From positions 1-36,873 of the forward strand of contig VBKI01000073.1 in the NCBI GenBank assembly GCA_005879535.1: a stretch of DNA of 36,873 nt, read 5' to 3'. Made by a program: the position numbers and the translations under genes. This document shows positions 22,509 to 30,499 of the stretch, one piece after another. Source of the DNA: Deltaproteobacteria bacterium. Its GTDB lineage: Bacteria; Myxococcota; Myxococcia; Myxococcales; 40CM-4-68-19. The notes under the pieces are model-generated. The model made no database searches, had not been told where the DNA came from, and saw only the letters and a program-made list of their open reading frames with translations. Position 1 is the first letter of the stretch. Each line of letters opens with the position of its first letter.

Positions 22509-25232
22509 TCAGGTGCGGGGGCCGAGCCAGACCGCGGTCCCGTCCGCCCCCTCCGGCGCGCGCTCCCAGCCCGTCAGCCGCTGGCCGAGGAGCGCAACGA
22601 CCAGCTCCGAGGCGCCTTCGAGCGCGAACGCGGCGCGGTCGGGGGCGATCTCGCGCGCCGCCGCGAGCAGATCGGCGGCCCTGCGCGATGCTGGCGACGC
22701 GACCGCCGACCTCCCGTTGACGTCCTCGAAGAGCACCCCTTCCCCGGCGCAGACGGCGGCGCGGACGATGACGCCCTGATCGAGCGAGCTGCGGGCGATC
22801 TCCTGCGCGAAACGGGCGGCGCTGAAGAGCGCCGCTTCGACGCCGGTGCGCGCAGGCAAGCGCTCGAAGGCGACGACCGACAGCACCGGACCGACCTGGG
22901 TGGCTGCGGAACCATAGGCTTCGAGGAACGCGCGCGCGCGATGGGCGACGAATCCGAGCAGCTCGTGCGCTTCGCGGGCTGTGAGCTGGGATCCCGGGTC
23001 GGCCACTTCGCCGGCGTAGAAGACGGCGCGGACCGGCGCCCGCGGCGGTAGGGAAAGTCCCGCGTCGCGCATCGCGCGCTCGAGCAGCGGCCGCGGAGGA
23101 TCGAGCGAAAACCAGGTCCGGAGCAGGCGAAGCTCCGCGGCGGTGCGCGGCCCGCGGGCGGCGATCTCGCCCAGGCGCTCGGCTTCGCCGCTCGCCGGCG
23201 CCTCCGGGGCTTGCTCGGGCCGCACCGCACGAACCGTCCAGAAGGGCAGCATTTCCGGGCCCGCGTCGAGCCTCCGCAGGCTCTCTGCGGTGACGAAGTC
23301 TGCGTCTTGCAGCTCACCCGGTCCGACGAAGCACACCGTTCGGTGTGCTCCATCTTCTGTGGGCCGGGAGAGGACGACGAGCGAGACGCGCAGCGCCTCT
23401 TTCAGGCGGTCGACGATGCGGCGTTCGTCGAGGCCTGCCGCCTCGGGGCGGAGACGCCCATGCGTGCGGCACTCGGCGGCGATCTCCCGGATTTCGTCGG
23501 TGAGCAGGCGGAAGACGTCGAACATGGAGCTGAGGCGTTCGCTTTCCTGTTGCGCGACCCGCACCACGGCGCGCAGCCGATTGCGCAGCTCGGGCAGCGA
23601 CTGCGGAACCACCAGCTTTTCGAGCCCCTCGAAGTCGAGGTGCGCGACGTCCTCGGCGCTGAGCGCGCGCAGGCAGCTGCGGATGCTGACCGACGTCGTT
23701 CCCTCCACCAGCCATGCGTTCGGGACGGCGCGCAACTGCGAAGGCAGCAGGACGCGGAGCAGCCGCGCCTTGGCCTCCCACGCGGCGCTGATCGGAGACT
23801 GACCGTTGGGATCCCGACGCTGGCGGGGCGGCCGCTGCTCCTGGTGGCCGCCACGCAGGAGCGAGCAGACGATATGCGAAAGCGGTCCACCGACGGACGT
23901 GGTGAACGCCAGCGCGCCGTCCTCGCGGAAGCCCTGGCGCGATTCCGCCTCGAGCAGGTAGCGGCGGTCGACGCAGAAGAGATGGTGCGCCTTGTTGATC
24001 TGCACCAGGCCGGAGGCGCCCAGAGCGTGACCAAACGTCAAGAGGCCGCCGACGGGGTTCGACCAGCCCTCCGCCATCCGCTCCGTCGAGCGGTCCCAGC
24101 CGAGCCCGAGGGCGAGCAGAAACGACAGCTCGATGCTGGGAAAGGCGTCGTGGACCACGCCGAAGGCGCAGGAGGTGAAGGTCGATACGGGGACTTGGGC
24201 ATCGTCCGCGCAGCCGGCGAGCGCCCCGTACACGGCGGGGGCGAAGAGCAGCGGGGTCTTGCGGTGGAGGAGATCGGGGTTCGTCGACCCATCGCCGAGG
24301 CCGAGCACTTCCGTGAGCGGGGTGGTGCTGAAGCGCGCGCTCTTCGAGGAGGCGACCGCCTCGATCAGAGCGTCGTCGGAGGTGACGATGGTGGCGGCGG
24401 CGCCGCAGCAAGGCACCGCGATGTCGGTCGCGTCGAACCAAGGGGTCCGCGGCGTGTCCCGCTTGAAGGGCTTTCCGGCGTTGATTCCCGCCGGGTAGTT
24501 GGCGCCGACCTGCGCCTTGCGGGCGGCAACGCGCGCGAGAAGCGACTCCAACTCGCCCGGCGGCAGATCGAAGCTGCGCCGCATCACGTCCATGATCAGA
24601 TCGCCGACCGCGAGCATGTCGAGCCCACGGGCCTGGTCGTCCTCTCCCAGCACGGTGCGGATCTGGTATTGCGACGCGTAACCGCCGGGGATGATCTGCC
24701 CGGCGAGCACGAGGATGGTGGCGGGGTGCTCCGCGGTGCGGGCTGCCCGGACTGCCTCCGCGAACGCCTGCGCGCCGCTGTCCGAGGTTCCCACCACGAA
24801 CTGCGCCCGCGCGCGCGCGGAGAGGCCGAGTTGCACCTGCAGCGCCTGCGGGACCAGCCCGATGTTGACGCGCTCGTTGGGATCGAGACCCGGCATCGAG
24901 GTGACCAGCATGTCGGTGATGGAGTCGCAGGTGCGCCGCCAGTCGGCGCCGGTCAGCTCGTGCAGCGTGGTGAGCGCGCGGTGCGCGGCGGACGCGAGGA
25001 GATCGGGAAGCCCGATGGGTTCGCGGATGCCGAACGCCTTCTGCCATTCGTCCGGACGCGTCCGGCCGTCGTCGCTGCGGTTGGGATATCTAAAGAACAG
25101 GTGCGACGCCTCGCCGGGGCGAAGTTCTTGATGCGGCGCGCCGAAGAAGTCGCGACGCCGCCGCTCCGGCTGAAGATCGCGCGGGCTGGCGCTGTATTCG
25201 GCGGCGACGACGAAGACCCTGCGGCGCGTCAT
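22509..25232 (-). CDS. Pseudo-thiolase with C-terminal cyclase-like domain, 907 residues
   Basis: Residues about 1-470 follow the thiolase/SCP2-thiolase fold: ILVLAGQIIPGGYASQYQ, VPCCGAAATIVTSDDA, HDAFPSIELSFLLALGLG and SNPVGGLLTFGHALGASGLVQINKAHHLF. Catalytic residues are altered: the nucleophile region reads GTSDSGAQA (no Cys), HDCF is HDAF, and the last Cys motif is TSVGG; the GH histidine is kept. A middle region (about 500-770) has no recognised family. The end (about 780-890), with VIVRAAVCAGEGVLFEDVNGR followed by SPASRRAADLLAAA, weakly resembles a class III nucleotide cyclase core (G-DxVNxAxRL) without its metal Asp. There is no signal peptide. The ATG at 25232 is preferred over a GTG five codons upstream. 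Function unknown. Confidence 0.72.
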   Translation of the reverse strand: MTRRRVFVVAAEYSASPRDLQPERRRRDFFGAPHQELRPGEASHLFFRYPNRSDDGRTRPDEWQKAFGIREPIGLPDLLASAAHRALTTLHELTGADWRRTCDSITDMLVTSMPGLDPNERVNIGLVPQALQVQLGLSARARAQFVVGTSDSGAQAFAEAVRAARTAEHPATILVLAGQIIPGGYASQYQIRTVLGEDDQARGLDMLAVGDLIMDVMRRSFDLPPGELESLLARVAARKAQVGANYPAGINAGKPFKRDTPRTPWFDATDIAVPCCGAAATIVTSDDALIEAVASSKSARFSTTPLTEVLGLGDGSTNPDLLHRKTPLLFAPAVYGALAGCADDAQVPVSTFTSCAFGVVHDAFPSIELSFLLALGLGWDRSTERMAEGWSNPVGGLLTFGHALGASGLVQINKAHHLFCVDRRYLLEAESRQGFREDGALAFTTSVGGPLSHIVCSLLRGGHQEQRPPRQRRDPNGQSPISAAWEAKARLLRVLLPSQLRAVPNAWLVEGTTSVSIRSCLRALSAEDVAHLDFEGLEKLVVPQSLPELRNRLRAVVRVAQQESERLSSMFDVFRLLTDEIREIAAECRTHGRLRPEAAGLDERRIVDRLKEALRVSLVVLSRPTEDGAHRTVCFVGPGELQDADFVTAESLRRLDAGPEMLPFWTVRAVRPEQAPEAPASGEAERLGEIAARGPRTAAELRLLRTWFSLDPPRPLLERAMRDAGLSLPPRAPVRAVFYAGEVADPGSQLTAREAHELLGFVAHRARAFLEAYGSAATQVGPVLSVVAFERLPARTGVEAALFSAARFAQEIARSSLDQGVIVRAAVCAGEGVLFEDVNGRSAVASPASRRAADLLAAAREIAPDRAAFALEGASELVVALLGQRLTGWERAPEGADGTAVWLGPRT

Positions 25233-25287
25233 ACGCCAATCAAACACGCTGCGGCGTCCGGATGGAAGCGGGCAGTAGGTCCGGAAG

Positions 25288-25485
25288 CTACTTCCTGGTC
25301 CAGCGCGCCCGCCCCCTGCCGTCAGCCTTGCATTCCAGCGTCACGCCTTTCTTGTCCGTCGACGTCGTTCCCACGGCGCTCTTCGAGCAGTAACCGCCGG
25401 CGCGCGGGCCCTTGCTCGAGCTTCTGCGGGCGAACGCGGGCGCGGCGAGCAAGGAGAAGGCGAGGGAGACGGCGACCAGGCGCAT
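25288..25485 (-). CDS. Small exported protein, 65 residues
   Basis: A short gene with a strong GGAGGAAC ribosome site before the ATG at 25485. The product has a signal peptide (MRLVAVSLAFSLLAAPAFA) and a basic mature part of about 45 residues with two Cys (GYCSKSAVGTTSTDKKGVTLECKADGRGRARWTRK pattern, Cys 20 residues apart), probably disulfide-bonded. Similar tiny domains with CSK...T.C...RW are common in bacterial secreted proteins of unknown role. It is divergent from the acyltransferase gene. Confidence 0.72.
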   Translation of the reverse strand: MRLVAVSLAFSLLAAPAFARRSSSKGPRAGGYCSKSAVGTTSTDKKGVTLECKADGRGRARWTRK

Positions 25486-25562
25486 GCGGTTCCTCCGGAG
25501 AAGCTCCATTCTACGGCCAACCGCAAGGGAAGGGATCCGGTTCGTGTAGACTGCGCGCCGCG

Positions 25563-26339
25563 ATGCCCGACGAGATCGCCGAGCGCGTCGACCGGCTGGA
25601 ACTGCCGTTCGATGCCCGTGGCGTGGACGAATACGGCGCCTCGAAATGGCATCTGACCGTTGCCTTCCGCGCGCTGGCCGTCCTCTATCGGAGCTACTTC
25701 CGGGTGCGCTGCTCCGGGATCGGGCATGTTCCTGCGCGCGGGCGGGCGATGCTGGTCGGCAATCACTCCGGCGGAATCGCGATCGACGCCGCAATGGTGA
25801 TCGCCTCCTGCTTCCTCGAGATGGAGCCGCCGCGTCTCGCCCAGGGCATGGCGGAGAAGTTCATCAACCGCCTCCCGTTCGCGTCGGTATGGACGGCGCG
25901 CTGCGGGCAGCTGACCGGCTTGCCGGAGCACGCGCAGCGTTTGCTGGAATCGGAACGACTGCTGCTGGTCTTTCCCGAAGGCGCGCGCGGGACGGCGAAG
26001 CTGTGGAAAGACCGGTACTCGCTGGTCGACTTCGGCAGCGGGTTCATGCGGCTCGCGCTGCGCACGAAGAGTCCCATCGTGCCCTTCGCATTCCTCGGTG
26101 GAGGCGATGCCATCCCGACGGTGACGAACCTCTACAAGGTCGGGAACCTGCTCGGGCTTCCATACTTGCCGGTGACTCCATGGCTCTTGCCGTTGCCGCG
26201 ACCCGTCGGCCTGTCGGTGCACTTCGGCGAACCGATGCGATTCGAAGGGGGCGGCGCCGAGGACGACGACACCATGCACCGCCGCGCCGACGAAGTGAAA
26301 GCGCGGATCGCGGGCCTCATCGAGCGGGCCCGACGATGA
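25563..26339 (+). CDS. PlsC-like lysophospholipid acyltransferase
   Basis: A 258-residue acyltransferase of the 1-acyl-glycerol-3-phosphate acyltransferase superfamily. The catalytic block I reads GNHSGGIAIDAAM (His near residue 68, Asp spaced as in the NHSGG subgroup rather than HX4D) and block III reads VFPEGARG near residue 137. It transfers an acyl chain to a lysolipid at the inner membrane. No Shine-Dalgarno precedes the ATG; TAGACT (25547-25552) could be a -10 box that makes the transcript almost leaderless. Its stop overlaps the epimerase start (ATGA), so the two are coupled. Confidence 0.87.
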   Translation: MPDEIAERVDRLELPFDARGVDEYGASKWHLTVAFRALAVLYRSYFRVRCSGIGHVPARGRAMLVGNHSGGIAIDAAMVIASCFLEMEPPRLAQGMAEKFINRLPFASVWTARCGQLTGLPEHAQRLLESERLLLVFPEGARGTAKLWKDRYSLVDFGSGFMRLALRTKSPIVPFAFLGGGDAIPTVTNLYKVGNLLGLPYLPVTPWLLPLPRPVGLSVHFGEPMRFEGGGAEDDDTMHRRADEVKARIAGLIERARR

Positions 26340-27283
26340 AGGTGGTGCTTCCAGGCATCGCCAGCCTGCTCGCGCGCAACGTCGCCCGACGGCTCCTGGC
26401 CGCCGGGCACGAGGTGATCGGCATCGATCCGCGCGGCTGGCCGGACGCACCGCGCGAAGTCGAGCTGCACCGTGTGGACATCCGCAAGCGCGCGGCGGAG
26501 GACGTCTTCCGGCGGCACCGCCCCGAGGCCGTGATTCACATGGCCACCATCTCCGCCCTGCTCGCCGACCCGGAGGAGCGTTACCGGATCAACCTCGGAG
26601 GTACCCGGGCGGTGTTCGAGCACTGCGCAAATCACGGCGTCCGCCAGGTGATCTTCGTCGGCCGTCACACCTACTACGGCGCCGGGCCCGAGGCGCCGCT
26701 CTACCACACCGAAGCGGAGCCGCCGCAGGAACTGGGCGCCTATCCGGAGCTCGCCGATCTGGTGGCTGCCGATCTCTACGCGGCCAATGCGCTGTGGAGG
26801 ATTCCCGATCTGCACACCGCGGTCTTGCGCGTCTGCTACACCCTCGGACCGTCCGCACACGGGACGCTGGCGAGCTTCCTCAATGCCCGGTTCGTGCCGA
26901 TGGTTCTGGGCTTCGACCCTCTGTTCCAGTTCCTCCACGAGGACGATGCGGCGAACGCGATCGTCACCGCGCTCTCCTCGAAGCTGCGCGGCATCTACAA
27001 CGTGGCCGGACCGCAGCCGCTTCCCCTGAGCTTGATCGCGCACGAGGCCCGGCGCCGGACGGTGCCCCTGCCAGAAGTTGCGCTCGCGTTCCTCCTCGGG
27101 CGCGCCGGCTTGCCCCGCCTCTCGCGCGGCGCACTCGCGCACATCAAGTATCCGATCGTGGTGGACGCGGCCCTGTTCCGGCGCGAAACCGGCTTCCAGC
27201 ACCAATTCGACGAGCTGGCCACGGTCCATTCGTTCGCGGACGCCGTTCCGCCCGGCGGGCGATCGAGGCCGTTGCCAGCCTGA
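26336..27283 (+). CDS. NAD-dependent epimerase/dehydratase (extended SDR)
   Basis: A 315-residue extended SDR. The cofactor motif is degenerate at the start (VVLPGIASLLARNVARRLLAAGHEVIGIDPR instead of GxxGxxG). It has AVIHMATISALLAD, INLGGTRAVFEHC and VIFVGRHTYYG, while the YxxxK pair is not obvious (PELADLVAADLYAAN). FLHEDDAANAIVTAL and YNVAGPQPLPLS are family features of nucleotide-sugar and sterol-type members. It overlaps the acyltransferase by four bases, suggesting lipid or surface-glycan modification; the substrate is unknown. The cysteine-leader promoter begins one base after its stop. Confidence 0.83.
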   Translation: MKVVLPGIASLLARNVARRLLAAGHEVIGIDPRGWPDAPREVELHRVDIRKRAAEDVFRRHRPEAVIHMATISALLADPEERYRINLGGTRAVFEHCANHGVRQVIFVGRHTYYGAGPEAPLYHTEAEPPQELGAYPELADLVAADLYAANALWRIPDLHTAVLRVCYTLGPSAHGTLASFLNARFVPMVLGFDPLFQFLHEDDAANAIVTALSSKLRGIYNVAGPQPLPLSLIAHEARRRTVPLPEVALAFLLGRAGLPRLSRGALAHIKYPIVVDAALFRRETGFQHQFDELATVHSFADAVPPGGRSRPLPA

Positions 27284-27284
27284 C

Positions 27285-27314
27285 TTGACAGGTCGAGGGT
27301 ACCTCCGTTATCGA
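27285..27314 (+). promoter_or_regulatory. Promoter of the siroheme/sulfite operon leader
   Basis: A perfect -35 box, TTGACA (27285-27290), is followed after 18 bases by TATCGA (27309-27314) as a modest -10. Transcription would start near 27321-27324, at or just before the ATG of the Cys-rich leader ORF, predicting a nearly leaderless mRNA. Confidence 0.5.
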
Positions 27315-27323
27315 TCGCGGCCG

Positions 27324-27401
27324 ATGTCGCCTCGAATGCAGAGCAAGTGCGCATGTTGTTGTCGCCCCGGCATGTCGTGCCGGGCGCGCGCACGAGCCTG
27401 A
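27324..27401 (+). CDS. Cysteine-rich leader peptide (25 or 21 residues)
   Basis: A small ORF starts at ATG 27324 or ATG 27336 and ends with TGA at 27401. Its core reads KCACCCRPGMSC: five Cys in 11 residues, with three consecutive TGT codons (27354-27362), which are rare in this GC-rich genome, then an Arg/Ala tail. It sits between a TTGACA promoter and a sulfite-reduction operon. Polycysteine upstream ORFs that attenuate sulfur genes are established in actinobacteria; here the same logic is inferred. There is no Shine-Dalgarno at either start, consistent with leaderless translation. The function would be ribosome stalling when Cys-tRNA is scarce, not the peptide itself. Confidence 0.7.
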   Translation: MSPRMQSKCACCCRPGMSCRARARA

Positions 27402-27482
27402 CGGCGAATCACTCCTCATCGTCCCTCAGCTCCTTGCCCGCCCGGCTCCCCGTCGGCGCCGTGACTTTCCCGCAAGGAGCTG
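27366..27482 (+). promoter_or_regulatory. Leader RNA with mutually exclusive helices hiding the RBS
   Basis: Three helices can be drawn. Helix A, CCCGGCA (27366-27372) with TGCCGGG (27378-27384), starts four bases after the triple TGT codons. Helix C, CAGCTCCTTGC (27427-27437) with GCAAGGAGCTG (27472-27482), is a perfect 11-bp pairing that buries the AAGGAG ribosome site of the first operon gene. Alternative helix B, GCCGGGCG (27379-27386) with CGCCCGGC (27439-27446), is a perfect 8-bp pairing that uses the 3' arm of A and the loop of C, so it competes with both. A ribosome stalled on the Cys codons would mask the 5' arm of A, favour B and free the ribosome site. Confidence 0.6.
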
Positions 27483-27485
27483 TCC

Positions 27486-28046
27486 GTGGATTCGTACCCC
27501 GTCTTTTTGCACCTGCAAGGCCGTTCCGTTTTGCTCGTCGGCGGAGGCAACGTCGCCTCGGCGAAGATCGGCGGACTCATCGCCGCCGGCGCTCGCGTTA
27601 CCGTGGTTGCCCCGGCCATCCTGGACTCGCTCCGGCGGCCTGGAGTCCGCATCGAGCAGCGCGAGTTCGTCCCCGAAGACCTCGAGGGAACGTGGTTCGT
27701 CGTCGCCGCGGCAACCGCCCAAGTCAACCGGGCGGTCGCGGGCGCCGCGGAGATCCACGGGGTGTTCGTCAATGCGGTCGACGACACCGACTCCGCCAGC
27801 GCCTGGCTCGGCGGAGTGTTCCGCAAGGGCGGCGTCACGGTGGCGGTTTCCACCGACGGCCGCGCGCCAGCGCTGGCCGGCTTGCTGCGCGAGGCGCTGC
27901 AGGCGCTGCTGCCGGACGACCTCGAGTCCTGGGCGGAAGTTGCGCAGGAGCTCCGCACCCACTGGAAGGCGGACGGCGTGGCCCTCGCGCGGCGCAGACC
28001 GCTGCTGCTGCGCGCGCTCAACGAGCTGTACCGGGAGGTCGCATGA
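27486..28046 (+). CDS. Precorrin-2 dehydrogenase/sirohydrochlorin ferrochelatase (CysG N-terminal type)
   Basis: A 186-residue protein equal to the N-terminal (CysG-B/Met8p) part of siroheme synthase: YPVFLHLQGRSVLLVGGGNVASAKIGGLIAAGARVTVVAP binds NAD, then TWFVVAAATAQVNRAV and GGVTVAVSTDGRAPALAGLLREAL. It oxidises precorrin-2 to sirohydrochlorin and, in bifunctional members, inserts iron. The start is GTG at 27486 with AAGGAG six bases upstream; that site is paired in the leader hairpin. It overlaps the methyltransferase gene by four bases (ATGA). Together the two genes make siroheme for the downstream reductase. Confidence 0.92.
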   Translation: MDSYPVFLHLQGRSVLLVGGGNVASAKIGGLIAAGARVTVVAPAILDSLRRPGVRIEQREFVPEDLEGTWFVVAAATAQVNRAVAGAAEIHGVFVNAVDDTDSASAWLGGVFRKGGVTVAVSTDGRAPALAGLLREALQALLPDDLESWAEVAQELRTHWKADGVALARRRPLLLRALNELYREVA

Positions 28047-28792
28047 GAGGTTTCGTCTCGCTGGTCGGCGCAGGCCCCGGCGATCCCGACCTGCTCACGT
28101 TGCGCGCCGTCGACCGGCTCCGCGCCGCGGATTTGGTCCTGTACGACGCGCTGGTGGATCGCGCCGCCCTTCGTCACGCTCCGCAGGCGCGTTGGGCATA
28201 TGTCGGCAAGCGCGCCGGACGTCACTCCATCGAGCAAGAGACCATCGAGCGGGTGATGATCCGCCGCGCGCTGCGCGGCGAGCGCATCGTCAGGCTGAAG
28301 AGCGGCGACCCCGTCGTGTTCGGCCGCGGCGGGGAAGAAGCGCTCGCGCTCGCGGAAGCGGGTGTGCCCTGCGAGATCGTACCCGGCGTGTCCTCGGCGG
28401 TGGCTGCGCCGGCGCTGAGCGGCATTCCGGTCACGCACCGCGGGCTGGCCTCGGCCTTCCTCGTCGTCTCCGGACATGCGGAGGAGGCCTATGGACCCGT
28501 GCTCCGCTCTCTGTCGCCTGGCTCCGCGACGCTGGTGATCCTGATGGGGATCGCAACGCGCGCGTCGACCTCCGCGTTGCTCCTTGCCCGCGGATGGCCC
28601 GCCGATACTCCGGCGGCAATCCTGTTTTCGGTTTCGCTCCCCGACGCTTCCGCCTGGCGGGGGACCCTCGCGGGTGTCGCGTCCGCTCCGCGCAGCGGGG
28701 CGCCGGGAATCATCGTGGTCGGCTCCACCGTCGCTCTCGCCGACCGCCTTCACACCGCACACGCAGGAGGTCAACGTGCCGCTGCTCGATAG
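28043..28792 (+). CDS. cobA: Uroporphyrinogen-III C-methyltransferase
   Basis: A 249-residue SAM-dependent methyltransferase making precorrin-2 from uroporphyrinogen III, the first step to siroheme. Family motifs: VSLVGAGPGDPDLLTLRA, LVLYDALVD, YVGKRAGRHSIEQ, VRLKSGDPVVFGRGGEEA, EIVPGVSSAVAAPALSGIPVTHRG and ATLVILMGI. It is the CysG-A/CobA/SumT half of siroheme synthase, encoded separately from the dehydrogenase half. It overlaps that gene by four bases and the reductase gene by 17 bases, so the three are translated as a coupled block. Confidence 0.94.
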   Translation: MRGFVSLVGAGPGDPDLLTLRAVDRLRAADLVLYDALVDRAALRHAPQARWAYVGKRAGRHSIEQETIERVMIRRALRGERIVRLKSGDPVVFGRGGEEALALAEAGVPCEIVPGVSSAVAAPALSGIPVTHRGLASAFLVVSGHAEEAYGPVLRSLSPGSATLVILMGIATRASTSALLLARGWPADTPAAILFSVSLPDASAWRGTLAGVASAPRSGAPGIIVVGSTVALADRLHTAHAGGQRAAAR

Positions 28793-30485
28793 CAAGACGC
28801 TCGGCCCCGCCCGTCTCGGGTTCGCCGACGAGAAGGACCTGGATGCGTTCGTAGCGATGCTCGGCAAGTTCGAGCGCGGTGAGATCTCCGCCGACGCGTG
28901 GAAACAGTTCCGCCTGGTGAACGGCGTCTACAGCCAGCGCCAGGAGGGCGACGCGATGATGGTCCGCGTCAAGATCCCCCAAGGTGTCCTCACGCCGGCG
29001 CAGCTCCGAGCGCTGGCGGACGTCGCCGAGCGGTTGTCCACCGGTCGCGGCCACATCACGACGCGCCAGAATGTCCAATTCCACTTCGTGCACCTCGCGC
29101 AGACCGACGACGCCTTGCGTGTCCTCGCCGAGGCGGGCCTGACCACGCGCGAGGCCTGCGGCAACTCCGTCCGGAACGTCACTGCCTGCCCGTACGCGGG
29201 TGCATCCGGACTGGAGCCGTTCGACACCACGCCCTATGCGGAGGCGGTCACGCGCCACCTGCTGCGCGGCCCGCTCTCGTCGTCGTTGCCGCGGAAGTTC
29301 AAGATCGCCTTCGGCGGGTGCTGCGGATTCGACTGCGTCGGCGCCTCGTTCAACGACATCGGGTTCCTCGCCCGTGAGCGTAACGGGCGGCCCGGATTCC
29401 GCGTCACGGTGGCGGGCGGGCTATCGACGTTGCGGCGCACCGGGATCCTTGCCCACGACTTCGCGCCGGCGGAGGAAGTGGTCGACATCTGCGAAGCGGT
29501 CGTTCGCCTCTTCAACCGGACCGGCGACCGGCAACATCGCCATCGCGCGCGGCTCAAGTTCGTGGTCGAAAAGCTGGGGGCGGAAGAGTTCCTCCGGCAG
29601 TACCACGAGGAGCGCGCGTCGGTGCCGCCGAGGCCGGTCTCGCCCGGCCCGCCCGGTGCGCTCCGTCCGGTCCCAACGCCTTGCCGCCGCTCGCCTCACC
29701 CCGGCTTCGAGGAGTTCGTGCGCACCAACGTGCGTCCGCAGCGCGACCCCGAGCTGGCGGCGGTCGCGATCCGCATCCCGCTCGGAGATCTGACGGCGGC
29801 GCAATTCCACGCCCTGGCGGACATCGCCGAGGAGTTCAGCGCCGAGCGCGAGCTGCGCACGACCGTCGAGCAGAACGCGCTGCTGCGCTTCGTCGGCCGC
29901 TCGCACCTCGCTTCGCTCCATGCGGCGCTCGCCGCCGCCGGACTGGCACGGCCCGGCGCCCTCTCGATCTCCGACGTGGTCAGTTGCCCCGGCGCGTACT
30001 CCTGCCGCCTTGCCGTGACGCAGTCGCGGGGCATGGCCGACGCGCTGACCACGGCGCTGGCCGACCGGGGCGAGAGCTTGCCGATCAAGATCTCCGGCTG
30101 CCCGAACGGCTGCGGACAGCATTACGTCGCCGGGATCGGGCTGCAGGGCTCGGTGCGCAAGGTCGATGGCCGCGCGGTGCCGCAATACCACCTCTACGTC
30201 GGAGGAGAGCTCGGGGCGGAGCAGGCACGTTTCGGCCGGCTCGCGGCGAAGGTTCCCGCCAGGAAGGTGCCGGAGGCGGTGCGGCGTCTGGCGGACCTGG
30301 CAGTGCGCGAGGCGTCTCCCGGCGAGTCGGCGGCGCAGGTCCTCGGCCGCCTCTCGCCGCAGCGGGTTTCGGAGGTGCTCGCGGATCTCGAGCCGCTCGA
30401 TCACCCCGCTCCCGAAGACTTCGTCGATCTTGGCGAACAAAAGGCGTTCGAAGTGCAGACCACGGAAGGCGAATGCGCGGCTTGA
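28776..30485 (+). CDS. Ferredoxin-type siroheme sulfite/nitrite reductase
   Basis: A 569-residue siroheme-4Fe4S reductase performing a six-electron reduction of sulfite (or nitrite). It has two ferrodoxin-like half repeats (VRVKIPQGVLTPAQLRALADVAE and VAIRIPLGDLTAAQFHALADIAE), TGRGHITTRQNVQFHFV, and the cluster ligands CPGAYSC (Cys 404 and 410) and CPNGC (Cys 442 and 446). A Pro-rich linker (about 285-310) joins the halves. The start is GTG at 28776 behind AGGAGG. Sequence alone does not separate sulfite from nitrite reductase. The Cys-rich leader and the YeiH-type partner favour sulfite, while the absence of nitrate genes is only neutral evidence. Confidence 0.92.
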   Translation: MPLLDSKTLGPARLGFADEKDLDAFVAMLGKFERGEISADAWKQFRLVNGVYSQRQEGDAMMVRVKIPQGVLTPAQLRALADVAERLSTGRGHITTRQNVQFHFVHLAQTDDALRVLAEAGLTTREACGNSVRNVTACPYAGASGLEPFDTTPYAEAVTRHLLRGPLSSSLPRKFKIAFGGCCGFDCVGASFNDIGFLARERNGRPGFRVTVAGGLSTLRRTGILAHDFAPAEEVVDICEAVVRLFNRTGDRQHRHRARLKFVVEKLGAEEFLRQYHEERASVPPRPVSPGPPGALRPVPTPCRRSPHPGFEEFVRTNVRPQRDPELAAVAIRIPLGDLTAAQFHALADIAEEFSAERELRTTVEQNALLRFVGRSHLASLHAALAAAGLARPGALSISDVVSCPGAYSCRLAVTQSRGMADALTTALADRGESLPIKISGCPNGCGQHYVAGIGLQGSVRKVDGRAVPQYHLYVGGELGAEQARFGRLAAKVPARKVPEAVRRLADLAVREASPGESAAQVLGRLSPQRVSEVLADLEPLDHPAPEDFVDLGEQKAFEVQTTEGECAA

Positions 30486-30499
30486 ACCCGGAGGTAAAC

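Noticed and set aside
23211-26339. A 1042-codon plus-strand frame opposite the pseudo-thiolase
   Set aside because: It is the complement of a well-supported gene. Only the last 258 codons, from 25563, show a real protein (acyltransferase).
27366-27384. Interpretation of the CCCGGCA/TGCCGGG hairpin as a Rho-independent terminator
   Set aside because: It lies inside the leader ORF and has no following T-run. A role in translational attenuation fits better.
27284-27485. A metabolite riboswitch (for example SAM or cobalamin) ahead of the siroheme operon
   Set aside because: No conserved riboswitch core was recognised, and the Cys-rich ORF with competing helices explains the leader structure.
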